Source of the DNA: Glandiceps talaboti
Taxonomy: Eukaryota > Hemichordata > Enteropneusta > Spengelidae
Assembly (NCBI RefSeq): GCF_964340395.1
Contig: NC_135569.1
Span: 3,828,540-3,892,539, forward strand
Reading direction: 5' to 3'
Length of the DNA: 64,000 bases
Shown here: positions 48,301-56,999 of the stretch, piece after piece
Numbering within the stretch: the stretch's first letter is position 1
How the letters are laid out: each line of letters begins with the position of its first letter
Notes under the pieces: model-generated
Told to the model about the DNA's origin: nothing
Database searches by the model: none
What the model saw: only the letters and a program-made list of their open reading frames with translations
Made by a program: the position numbers and the translations under genes

Positions 48301-51300
48301 CCTGAGTTTGGTAGTCTGATGCATGACAACACCCCAACATGGTGTTATCGTACAGACTACAGTGTGGTAGACCCAAAATGTATGCTAAACATAGGTCCAA
48401 AACTTGCTGTAAACACACTATGACCCCAAACACACTGTAAGCATAGACCCAAAACTTGCTGTAAGTCTGTAGACCGAAAACTTGCTGTAAGTACATGTAT
48501 ACTATAGACCCAAATCTTACTGTAAGTACTTTGTACATAGACCCAAAACTTGCTGTAAGTACATAGACCCAAAACTTGCTGTAAGTACATAGACCCAAAA
48601 CTTGCTGTAAGTACATGTACGTTGACCCAAATCTTGCTGTATGTACATATACCCAAAACTTGCTGTAAGTACATTGTACGTAGACCCAAAACTTGCTGTA
48701 AGTACATAGACCCAAAATTTGCTGTAAGTACGTTGATCCAAAACATGCTGTAAGTACGTAGACCCAAAACTTGCTGTAAGTACGTAGGCCCAAAACTTGC
48801 TGTAAGTACGTAGACCCAAAACTTGCTGTAAGTACGTAGGCCCAAAACTTGCTGTAAGTACGTTGACCCAAAACTTGCTGTAAGTACGTTGACCCAAAAC
48901 TTGCTGTAAGTACGTAGGCCCAAAACTTGCTGTAAGTACGTAGGCCCAAAACTTGCTGTAAGTACGTTGACCCAAAACTTGCTGTAAGTACGTAGACCCA
49001 AAACTTGCTGTAAGTACGTAGGCCCAAAACTTGCTGTAAGTACGTTGACCCAAAACTTGCTGTAAGTACGTTGACCCAAAACTTGCTGTAAGTACGTAGA
49101 CCCAAAACTTGCTGTAAGTACATACACCCACAAAACTTACTGTAGTATATATTGCAGATCCAAAGTGTATTGCTTATCATGTAGTCATGAATTTTGTGTA
49201 CCCAAACCTTTGTGATACCGCTTGACCCAAGCTACAACATGTACTCTCAAAACTTGTGTGCGGTCATTTTACATTTGAATAGTTTTAGTATATCCAAAAC
49301 TAAACTAAGCTACAATAACCGAAATTAGTACCATTGAGTTAAAAGAACTGTGTGACATGTCTCAGGAGAGTTAGCATCCCAATTTCCATCAATAACAGTC
49401 CCCAATGTACACTCAGAGAATGTCATTGGAGACCTTCTGATTAATACCTCCCGTATTGGTAACAGCACTAAAGTAGAAACTAATGTGTCAAGTAATGTAA
49501 GGCCAGTTGATGTGTTCCCTTGAATACTAACACTTCGGTGTCGCCATTCTATTGAAAAGGAAAATACATTAGCCTTCTCAGCTATCTAAGTAACATTACA
49601 TTGTCTATTGAAGAGGGTCTTTCAGAAGTTAATTCTCATGTGTATGTGCTACCTACATGTATGTGTACATGTACATGTACATGCAAATCTTTTTATCTAC
49701 TTTCGTTATTGTTCCATCTAGCCTCAGATCAAAGAGAATCAAGTGTGTATTAATTTAGATTTCGTTTATATACTAAGTGTATATTATAGATACCATTCCA
49801 CATTTAATAGAGAGTGTTTAAATATAAGTTTAGAAAGTTCATTGATAGGTTTATTGTTAAATGGTTTCAGTGTTGATCAACTACTCAGTGACTTTACTGT
49901 GTACAAATGTATTTACATGTACACTGCCACAAGAGACAACAGCACAGCACAGTACATTGTAGTGCATCACAGAGCAATAGTAAACAGCAGGATATGAGAT
50001 ACATGTTACACATGTTAGTACAATCATAAAACAGTGCAGTGCAGTACAGTATAGTACAGTACAGTACAGTACAGTACAGTACATGTATAGCACAGTACAG
50101 TACAGTACAGTGCAGTACAGTACAGTACAATGTAGTGCAGTACAGTACATGTATAGTATACAGCAGCACAGTGCAATGTTATATGTTAATACCAGAGTAG
50201 CATACATATTCAAGTTACTCAGGTGTTCTCCGTGAACCTACTTTCATAGCATAGCAAATGAAAGTGCAGGGTCGTGCAGTTAGTATGATTCAAGATTACA
50301 TGTACACATACTGTGTCACTACCATACAGTGTAGTCTAGATAGTGTTTAAAGTAGTTATTAGTCCTTGGGACAGCCATGTTTATTTTGGCAATGACAGAC
50401 AGACCATGAAAAGACTGATTCCTATTAATTGTTTCCGTATTAAATGTAATTCAGACCTCGGGACAAATTTTGGTAACTAAAATAGAATTGTACCGTGTAG
50501 GCATGTTTTGAAAATATCAAACATTCAATTTCTTGAATGAGAGTCAATACCCATAGACTTCTGCTCTATGCTACACATTACTATAGACACGCATGATAAT
50601 AAGTCGACCTTGTTCTATTTTTACTATCTAGCATGAGGTGAAATGCTATTGCAGGTAGTGAGAATAAGTCAACCTTCTTGTTCTATTTTTACTATCTAGC
50701 ATAAGGTGAAATTGCAGGGAGCGAGAATAAGTCAACCTTCTTGTTCTATTTTTACTATCTAGCACGAGGTGAAATGCTATTGCAGGTACTGAGAATTCTG
50801 GTAATTTTTACCCCTTTTTTGTTTGTGTGTAAGATATTGGGCCAATTCTCACTATGATTATTTCTGTCTTGACTTCTGTAGGTGTTCCAATATCCACCCA
50901 GTGGGGTCCGCAGGGTTACTTCTACCCCATACAGATAGCTCAGTTTGGTCTAAGTCATTTCAGTAAAAACATCACTGAACTTACACCTAGAGTTGTCCTC
51001 TATGAGAATGGAGAAAGTCAGATAATGCCAAGATGGCTGCTGGCAGACCAAATGAGTCATGTTGAAAATGTACGTGATGAAGAAAAAATGTCAAGAGTCA
51101 TAGAATTCATTTCTCAAGGTAAGTTTGGTTATCATTGTAGAATTTGCAATCCAATGTGGTAAAAAAAACTTACTGAGGTGTTTGGACTAATATAATAATA
51201 ATAATTTAATTCCGTACTGTAGGCCATGGGCCTTAAATGTACCTAACTGAACATAGAATAATGATTATGGTTACAGAGGTATGTTCAACATAGCTAAATT

Positions 51301-53584
51301 GACAAGTCAGCTTATGTAGAGAGATTTTCGTCCAAAAGCTGTTTACGTATTTTCATGGCAAAGATAACAAATTTCGCAAGGTTTTGAATGATGAAGGTGT
51401 TTGTTGACTGCATTAACAAGATAAATTTCCAATCATATGCAGGTGAGTAATAAAATTCAGAAATAAACTGAGATCTAACAAGTTTGTACTTAGGGCACAC
51501 TAATATACATGTATATACAACAGGTAGACAGTACACTGTAGTGAATAGTGGGCTAGGTCTGTTCAGTACATATTTTTGTTTACAGGTTTGCATGACGGGC
51601 GCTGCATGAGTATATGTTTTCCGAATTTGTTTAAAAAATACAAAAACTTGAGAATGAATGCTCGTGGACTCTTGGTTCACTTTTACTAATGAACATTTCC
51701 ACTCACTGTATCGAAGAAATTCTTGACAGCAAATCCCAAATTTTGTCGACATCTCGTCAGCATCATCAGATGTGTTTTTCTCAAGCTCATTTCCAAGGGG
51801 AAAGATTCAAAGTATTCTTCTCCATTTGGCTATGCTACGACAAGTATCTCAGTTTACACAAACTTAGTTGTAAATGCTCAGTTTTGGTTACAACACTGTT
51901 CAACTGCATACTGACAAACAATAACCTTGTGACTGATATTTCATTGACAGTGTGGTACTCATAGATTTATCAAGATAGTTTTGCCCAAGTAAAGAAATTC
52001 TAGTAAAGGTCCTGAGAAAAGTATTATGATGTGAATTGGTACATTGGTCATATTTTTTTCCTTGACACTTTAAGTAATGGATCAGTCATCATCTTTGAGA
52101 AAGCTATTTTACAAAACACTCTGATGTTTGGACTTTTCCTTTCTGTCAGTCTAAGTAAATACCATATCATTTGCATCTATGTGCTTAGCGTACCATCAAG
52201 TCCTGATTTGGTGTTTCACCACTAGATGCTAGATTTGCCACTTCAACTTGCCATGCATTTTGGGTCATTCATTCAGTGTTCTCTGTCAACAACGTAACAT
52301 GCATTAAGCTGCATTTAAATTTCTGATCATCGTTTTAATATATGAAACTCACACTCAAAATCACATTTTAATTTAGCAAAAGTAATATGTTAACTCACCA
52401 GTGCAGAGATTCATCTTTCCTGGTCTGTACCTATTAACAGATGTTACCAGTCTCTCGGCCACATTAACCATATAAACAAACAATAGAGGGCGCTAGCTTT
52501 AAAAAGGTCATGTCAAATGTAGCATTAGTAAAATGTTCTCTGTCATTGTGTTTCAGGTGACCCAGGATCGGGAGTGGTCTTGAATTTGAAAAATCCTGAA
52601 CAATTTGAGCTTTCATTTGATTTTAAATGTTTTAACAACTGTACAGTGAGTGTTTCTGTGGAAACAAATGAAAAGGAAAAACTATTTTATCTACACTATG
52701 TGACGAATAAAGACGTTATCTCCAGAAGAGGAAGTCATATTTACTACGGTATCGGTGACAATAAATCATGGAGGACTATAACGAGAGATCTAATGAACGA
52801 TTTGCGAAAGGGCGTCGGTCAGACTAATGGCAAATCAGTAAAAAAAGCAAAAGTTAGCCTTCGTTCTGTTGCAAAATTGACGTTGCAGGGTTTTGGACGC
52901 ATTGATAATATTGTGTTATCATCGACTGCCCATATGGCGCATTTTTATGATGCGGCTAATTGGTTTGTAAGAAATCAAGATGAACGTGGTGGATGGCCGA
53001 TTGGCGTCACGCGGTTACTGACTGAAGAAATGGGTGAACTACCACCTGGATGGTATTCGGCTATGGCGCAAGGTCATGCGATGTCTACATTAACGAGAGC
53101 ATATCGTAAAACTGGTAAACAGGAGTACCTCAACTCAGCTCTTAAAGCGACAAAACCATTCAATTTGCTATCATCCGAAGGAGGCGTAAAAGCAGTATTT
53201 ATGGACAAATACCCGTGGTACGAGGAGTACCCAACGAATCCTAGCTCTTTTGTACTCAATGGGTTTATTTACAGTTTAATCGGACTCTATGATCTAATGG
53301 TGACAGCACCACCCGCCGAACGAGGAGAGGCACAACAATTATACAATCAGGGCATGAAGTCTCTGAAAGCATTACTCCCTTTGTATGATACCGGCTCAGG
53401 GACAGTGTACGACTTGCGACACGTTACTATCGGTGTTGCACCGAAACTAGCCAGGTGGGACTACCACACTACACATATCAGTCAACTACAGCTGCTCGGC
53501 AGTATTGACGACGACCCAATCTTTAGGACAATGGTAGACAGGTGGATCAGCTACATGAAAGGAAAAAGGGCAAAACATAATTAA
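30807..53584 (+). CDS. GLCE: D-glucuronyl C5-epimerase (join 30807-31311, 50882-51118, 52557-53584)
   Basis: The enzyme converts D-glucuronic acid to L-iduronic acid in N-sulfated heparan sulfate/heparin precursors in the Golgi, giving chains the flexibility needed for ligand binding. The three exons join in frame (505+237+1028 = 1770 bases) into 589 residues plus stop; the human protein has 617. Visible features are a short cytosolic tail with NYK, a type II signal anchor at about residues 12-28, a short variable stem, and then the conserved luminal enzyme. The catalytic tyrosines known from vertebrate structures (human Tyr500, Tyr560, Tyr578) align with Tyr472 (WYEEYPT), Tyr532 (SGTVYDLRH) and Tyr550 (ARWDYHTTH), all with a constant offset of 28. 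The C-terminus is RAKHN, as in vertebrates. The difference in length lies mainly in the stem. No frameshift or missing domain is seen, so this should be an active single-copy-type gene. Confidence 0.97.
32030..32232. repeat. two-copy ~101-bp tandem duplication
   Basis: ATTTTTAGTTGAAATTTGT(A/G)CAGAAATGAAAAATAAT, then GACAGATATGAGCAT and AGGTGAT, is present twice head to tail. The copies differ at only a few bases. Confidence 0.85.
34935..35155. repeat. ~100-bp direct duplication related to the 3578 hairpin
   Basis: GTTTCGGCTCAGTGGAGAAA followed by ACAGTCATGG, preceded by TTGTCACT and GGTAATGGTAAAT, occurs twice. GAGGAAAATATGA and GACCTAGGGG recall the hairpin at 3578-3663. Confidence 0.75.
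35700..35900. repeat. ~60-bp repeat, 3-4 units
   Basis: AAAGCTAGGGAGTTCATAGA-like words, each linked to AAAGGTATATTT or AAATATATTTCTATC, recur four times. Confidence 0.75.
36729..36881 (+). mobile_element. hAT-like MITE family A, decayed copy
   Basis: Contains CTCTAATGATAGCCAAATTT, then GAGATAAGGGAACACCGAAT, then GGTGCGTCACTAGAAATTGT, and ends GGCTTAAAGGCCGACTG. Both termini are damaged, so no target duplication can be read. Confidence 0.75.
37770..37960. repeat. dispersed/tandem repeat with GGGAACCCTGGTAAAATG
   Basis: ACCTGGTAAAATGACTGTGG, AACTCATGTAGATTTTACCT and AAAACATTGGTAGG words are repeated here and resemble 23490-23640. Confidence 0.55.
38434..38811 (+). mobile_element. PIF/Harbinger-like MITE, family D, intact copy
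   Basis: The element spans 38437-38808 (372 bp), flanked by TTA on both sides (38434-38436, 38809-38811). The left terminus is GGCCTAAAAAATAATTGTTT then GGTTCCGGTT. The right terminus, reverse-complemented, is GGCCCAATAAAAAAATGTGT then GGTTCCGATT. Terminal repeats of about 30 bp starting GGCC with a 3-bp TWA target duplication fit PIF/Harbinger MITEs. The interior is A/T-rich with no intact coding region. Confidence 0.8.
39435..39750. repeat. ~95-bp tandem repeat, 3.5 units
   Basis: GTAGCCAGTGTATTAGGAAA, then CATGTCTGAGTTAGAGTTA and TCGACAAAAA.ATTTGGCCAGG, repeats at about 39437, 39531, 39627 and 39720 (partial). Confidence 0.85.
40032..40125. mobile_element. MITE-like element, family H, short copy
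   Basis: GATACGACATTTGACATTCC, then TGCCACGCTATCAG, and on the other side GGCTGATAGGACTGAACAAC, then ATGAAGCATGATAC. The inner words CTATCAG/CTGATAG pair. Resembles 2793-2993 and 53610-53672. Confidence 0.5.
41650..41762. mobile_element. MITE-like element, family H, copy 3
   Basis: GTTGTTCAGCCCTATCAGGC at the left, and GGCTGACAGATAGCACGGCA then CGAATGTCTGTATCAT at the right. It has the same order of words as the other family H copies. Confidence 0.5.
42120..42388. repeat. compound microsatellite (CATA)n-(CA)n-(CATA)n-(CA)n
   Basis: Alternating CATA and CA blocks with a 20-bp unique interruption near 42288-42318. Long low-complexity frames on both strands are shadows. Confidence 0.95.
43376..43570. 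repeat. family E repeat, three tandem units
   Basis: Three units of about 65 bp carry GTGACTAAAATACCTTCTTG, then TGAACACAATGTACC and GTCTGGTAATTAGTAAAA. The third unit is the most diverged. Confidence 0.8.
43665..43953. mobile_element. fold-back element with ~120-bp arms, family F
   Basis: The left arm runs through CAATCTGATTAAAATCTGAT, GTAGATGTCGGCTAAGCG, TGCTAGTTTACC, GAATTGACCTT and TTGATCAC. The right arm is its reverse complement with roughly one change per ten bases. The loop is about 40 bp. There is no ORF. Related ends occur at 55695-56150. Confidence 0.85.
44418..44447 (-). promoter_or_regulatory. candidate nuclear-receptor response element (three direct half-sites)
   Basis: TGACCT occurs at 44428, 44435 and 44442, separated by single A bases (DR1 spacing, AGGTCA on the minus strand), with TGACCC at 44418 four bases away. 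This matches the DR1 geometry bound by RXR-type and HNF4-type receptors. It lies inside the large GLCE intron. It may be a chance 7-bp repeat. Confidence 0.35.
45312..45440. repeat. family E repeat plus linked flank
   Basis: One family E unit (TACCTTCTTGTACATGAACA) is followed by CGCAACATTTTCTAGTGATG and GAAATATCT. The latter is also found directly after the array at 43376-43570, so the two loci share a longer duplicated segment. Confidence 0.75.
46121..46513 (+). mobile_element. PIF/Harbinger-like MITE, family D, intact copy
   Basis: The element spans 46124-46510 (387 bp), flanked by TAA on both sides (46121-46123, 46511-46513). The left end is GGCCAAACAATAAATTTTTG then TTTGGTTTCGG. The right end reverse-complements to CACCAAAGAAAAAAAATTG then TGTGGTTCTG. 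The interior shares TTACCCGACCC and CTGCCGACC with the copies at 13634 and 38437. The 126-codon minus-strand frame is an antisense shadow. Confidence 0.8.
47041..47115. repeat. AT-only low-complexity tract
   Basis: Almost pure A/T sequence of TAATAT, TATTTTATT and TTTAAT words. Confidence 0.7.
47270..47812. repeat. ~110-bp tandem repeat, 5 units
   Basis: GTTAAGTACTCATAAATCTT, then GTGCATACATAGACTTATTG, recurs at 47296, 47404, 47514, 47624 and 47732 (steps of 108, 110, 110 and 108). The middle units are nearly identical and the outer units diverge. Confidence 0.95.
48361..49138. repeat. 26-bp minisatellite, about 30 units
   Basis: The unit is GTACGTAGACCCAAAACTTG plus CTGTAA. Because 26 is not a multiple of 3, all three minus-strand frames stay open with a 78-base (26-residue) period, giving long false ORFs. 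The core (about 48715-49110) is regular and has GTACGT. The left side is more diverged and mostly has GTACAT. Variant sites distinguish AGACCC, AGGCCC and TGACCC units. Confidence 0.95.
50031..50160. repeat. AGTAC/AGTGC pentanucleotide array, second locus
   Basis: The same AGTNN pentamer composition as at 28025-28570, with a few ATGTATAG interruptions. Confidence 0.92.
50600..50800. repeat. ~70-bp tandem repeat, 3 units
   Basis: AATAAGTC(A/G)ACCTT, TTGTTCTATTTTTACTATCT, then AGCA and AGGTGAAAT, repeats three times just upstream of GLCE exon 2. Confidence 0.85.
50882..51118 (+). CDS. GLCE: GLCE coding exon 2
   Basis: The acceptor CTGTAG ends at 50881 and the donor G|GTAAGT begins at 51119. 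The exon is 237 bases (phase 1 to phase 1), residues 169-248. It opens with the conserved block [20 protein letters not shown], followed by an N-glycosylation site in SKNITE. The second half ([11 protein letters not shown]... to EFISQG) is the least conserved luminal part relative to vertebrates, but it has nearly the same length, so no exon is missing. Confidence 0.95.
51119..52556 (+). other. GLCE: GLCE intron, 1438 bases
   Basis: GT at 51119 to TTTCAG at 52556. Holds a (AAT)n-like patch near 51192 and an AGAGGGCGC word at 52485-52493, 64 bases before exon 3. The frames at 51312-51752 and 51689-51964 show no domain. Confidence 0.93.
52557..53584 (+). CDS. GLCE: GLCE coding exon 3 (catalytic domain, terminal)
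   Basis: Residues 248-589: the beta-rich middle domain and the C-terminal alpha/alpha domain. Conserved blocks are [20 protein letters not shown]-like [73 protein letters not shown] and [16 protein letters not shown]. Catalytic Tyr472 is encoded at 53228-53230. The stop TAA is at 53582-53584. Confidence 0.97.
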
Positions 53585-54260
53585 TACAACTGTCAGTTAT
53601 TTAGCCTGTAGGATACGACTTGTCATGCCAGCCAGTACTCAGACAGATGGCTGAACAACATGTCGTATCTTAACAGACTACCTACAACCTAACCTAGTTC
53701 TGCTCCCAGGTTCTGCTTTCATACTTTGTGGAAAAAAAGTATTGCTTTGGGCTTGTTATTTTTTACTTCTATCACAGGAGCAATTTGACAAATTTTTGTT
53801 TTTATAAAAAAAAATCTGCAGGCCATACAAGTGAAAACGTTGCTGTATTTTGGAAAATACTATGGAATTGCATTGTTCATCACAGAGACACTGTATCAAC
53901 AGTCTTTCCCAAAACCAAAAAACAAATACGTAATCCATGCGTCTCCAAGTCTGTGTGCGTTCTCCACTCCAAACTTGTCATAGAAATTTATATGTTGTCA
54001 AAAAATGTCTCTAGTGGAGTACCAAAATCCATGGTAATTTGCAAAATACTGCATTTTACATCATTTATGTCAAAAAGGGTGATCTGTCAATGACTACTGC
54101 TTAGTCTTAAAACAAGTTAACCAATCAGTTATTTGAACAAATGAACAATTAAATACTAAAATTATTTATAAACAAGATGGCGTCCTTCACAGTAACCTTT
54201 TCAGCAACAACCAACAGAATCGTCAAGATAACCTTTTAAATTTAATACGAAATAATAAAA
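53585..54260 (+). other. GLCE: GLCE probable 3' untranslated region
   Basis: AT-rich sequence after the stop. Candidate poly(A) signals are ATTAAA (54148-54153) and AATAAA (54254-54259). Further AATAAA words follow, so the true end is not determined. A 121-codon frame at 53728-54093 has no recognisable similarity. Confidence 0.4.
53610..53672. repeat. hairpin 26 bases after the GLCE stop (family H-like)
   Basis: GGATACGACTTGTCATGCCA at the left faces GGCTGAACAACATGTCGTAT then CTTA at the right. GATACGAC/GTCGTATC pair perfectly. The words match the termini of family H copies at 40032 and 41650. Confidence 0.6.
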
Positions 54261-54269
54261 ATATTGATA

Positions 54270-55690
54270 TTTTTCAAAGATAAGGAATATTGTTATGTTT
54301 ACAGACTAAAATGAATTTAATAAGTGTCCGAAAGTCACAGATAAAATGAATTTTTGTCAAATAATTTTGTTTTCAGTCCAAAAGTTGAGATGTATTGAAA
54401 AAGTCTCAAAAATAAACAATAATGATCGCATGATTTTGGCAGAATGTGTAAATCCCAAATTTGATGATTTCTAGGCAAAATAGTGATACCAGTTCATAGA
54501 TGTGGAATATTTCTATGCATTTAGTCATACATAAAATGGAAAGGTGTCTGAAATTCACAGGAAAACTTTTGGCAACTTATTTTGGCAGAAAAATAAAAAA
54601 AATGAAAATATACAAAATAATGATATCAATTCACCTTTGAGGAATATTTCTTTGGTTTTAGTGCAAAATAAAGTTAAAATATCTCAGATCTCAATGTTAA
54701 AGAAAAACATAAATTTTTGTAAAACAATTTCACAAAAACATCGGATTGCTTTTTGCTGAAGAGGTTAAAGTTGAACTTGTGTGACGTCCGTCGCTTGAAA
54801 TCTTTTCTGCTGATTGCAGATATTGTTTCCATACAGTGGAGTTGGTCAAGGACGGTTGAAGTGAATAGATTTCATTTGAAAATCAGTAAAAACATTCACA
54901 AAAATAAACAAACCAAAACCAAACAAGACACTTGCACCACTCCAGGTTTTTATATATCTCAGAAAAGTCAAAATGGGTATATCCTCACACTTGTCCAATT
55001 TTATGACATACCCAGCATACACCTTCCACCCATCCAATATTTAGAATGGTTGCACCCACACACCCAGTGGGTACAACCCCATACCTCCATCCCACCCTAT
55101 ACTGTGAATAGCCGTACACGTAGACCTCCAAATCGCCTACCCAATGGCATTACCCAAATTCTGGAAGTATAAATGACAAACTTGTCCGCTCCATACATTC
55201 TTGAAATCTCCAGTGTGTGGTAAAATTGTATTCATGGTGCCTTTCACAATTCTTTTCATCAGCACAGTTTTTGAGAGCATAACATTGAGAAATTCTCCAG
55301 GTGAAAAATGTTGTACCGAATGGGATGAATTTTATGGTATGCAATGTTCCTGATTTGAATGTTGTCATACATCCATAGTATACTTTATTTTTACAGAAGT
55401 GAAAATTTCCACCGATAAAAATACAAATGTGATATTCTTCAACTGCTTGAACACAATACAGTAAAGTGTTCTAATCAAATTCCACTATGCCTGATGTACT
55501 GTTGTGAGAGGGCACTATACTGTTGTGAGAGGGCGCTAGACTCACAGTATGACTTGATCAAACCACTAAAGCGCTACTTCCAATATTACAGTCATATCTA
55601 GTTGTTTATGTTTGCTCACAGACACTTGTTGGCTAAATATGTTTCAAAATGAATACTGGTATAGAAGAACTTTACAGCAATAGAAGAACA
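54270..55690. other. intergenic sequence without a supported gene
   Basis: A- and T-rich. The 139-codon frame at 54753-55172 has irregular composition and no motif. GTTGTGAGAGGGC is duplicated at about 55503 and 55523, the second copy giving an AGAGGGCGC word. Confidence 0.5.
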
Positions 55691-55694
55691 CAGA

Positions 55695-56150
55695 TTTCTA
55701 TACTGACCAAATCTGATTGAAATCTGATGTAGTATTAAACTACGGCTTGATTAATGTATTTATTTCTATATATTTCATTTATTGTCTTTTGTACCAGATG
55801 AGTTCACATTCAAATCTCACATGTACACGTAACTAATAATAATCCGCCTTACAACAGGACCAACCAAAACAATAACATTAACATCATTGTCTGTGCTCAA
55901 GCACTGTCTGAACACAATGTTCTGAGCTACTCTACAAGTAAGTTTTCGATGTAACATACGTTCTCATGATAGAGTGGGTTACTCAACTCAGGATTTGAAT
56001 GGGAATTCCTATGGTATTATGTCAGATGTAGGAAAGAGGCATTCATTGTCAGAACAACAAAATGGAAAACAACAAATGAAGGATATAGAGATAAATAAAG
56101 AAATCAAGCCATGTTTACTACAGATTTTAATCAGATTGATCCTGTCCTAG
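55695..56150. mobile_element. family F-like element, inverted ends
   Basis: AAATCTGATTGAAATCTGAT then GTAGTA at the left, and TACTACAGATTTTAATCAGA then TTGATCC at the right, form inverted termini that match the arms of the fold-back at 43665-43953. The interior differs and has no ORF. Confidence 0.55.
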
Positions 56151-56339
56151 TACCAATGTGTGTTCTTCTAATACCTTCCAATTTATCAGGAATGATATAT
56201 ATATATATGCTATAAATAATTTATTATTACATTTTGAAACATGCCTCGGGTCACAAGTGCCTGTGTCTCTCCACTACCCCTGTTACAACAACTGTATCCT
56301 TACCATGTGGATCAACAGCTGTACAACAATCATGCCTGC

Positions 56340-56385
56340 ACACACCCCCCCCCCCCCCATATACATACACACACACCTTCAGCCC
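56340..56385. repeat. (CA)n/(C)n low-complexity patch
   Basis: CACACACCC followed by a run of C and then ACACACAC. Low complexity only. Confidence 0.85.
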
Positions 56386-56999
56386 AAGACAAACATCAAG
56401 GAAACTTTATAACACAGTCTTATTTGCTGCCCATGTTCATATCACGTCATTGATTGTAGCATTTTATAACTTCATTTTTGCATTTTGTAAAGCTTTCAGT
56501 GTTTTATTTTTTAACATTCTTTGGTTGGGTTAGGTAGCTAGAGAGGGTTTGTAATTTGCTACAGTTTATATAAGTCTAAAAGTAGAAGGGAGTATTTTTC
56601 ACACCTGAAATTATTACTTGTTTTCACCCTCGTCCTTCTGTAAGCCCAGAGGTAACAGAACAATAGACAACTTTGTAATCAATTGTACTGATGTAGACCA
56701 TCCCATCACAAAGATTGTCTGAAACATTTGACCCATATTGTGGTAGTAAAAAGTACATTTTGTAAAAAAAAAATATAATATTATAAAGCGGGTATTTATC
56801 ATTGACTTATTATTTAATGTATAGTTTAGCATATTGGTATGTGTCAGTGTGTTGTCTATAGAGGGCGCTGTCACTATGGTGAGGTCGGTCAAGTGAAATA
56901 GACAACAAAAATACATTTGCTTTTTAGAGTCGTTAAGGCTGTATTTTTTTTCCATAACTGACATTGCTATTGACTTTGGTAAGAAATGTAAATACAGTA

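Larger units (their letters stand above)
31312..50881 (+). other. GLCE: GLCE intron, 19570 bases
   Basis: GT (31312) to AG (50881), phase 1. It is full of tandem repeats and MITEs listed separately. I found no nested gene. Stretches without a listed feature (31.4-32.0, 32.3-34.9, 35.9-36.7, 36.9-38.4, 38.8-39.4, 40.2-41.6, 42.4-43.3, 44.0-45.2, 46.5-47.2 and 49.2-50.0 kb) hold AT-rich sequence without supported coding or RNA signal. A C/TGACC half-site cluster lies near 44.42 kb. Confidence 0.93.

Noticed and set aside
48361-49138. CRISPR-like array
   Set aside because: Units are directly adjacent without unique spacers, and the host is an animal.
48284-49180. Overlapping minus-strand ORFs of 298, 258 and 204 residues with a 26-residue repeat
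   Set aside because: They exist in all three frames because the 26-bp unit has no stops; composition and context do not support a gene.
51312-51964. Frames of 146 and 91 codons in the second GLCE intron
   Set aside because: The exons on both sides join in frame without them, and the protein length matches the family, so no exon is missing here.
53728-54093. 121-codon frame after the GLCE stop
   Set aside because: It lies in the probable 3' UTR, is Lys/Phe-rich from AT-rich DNA, and has no similarity I recognise.
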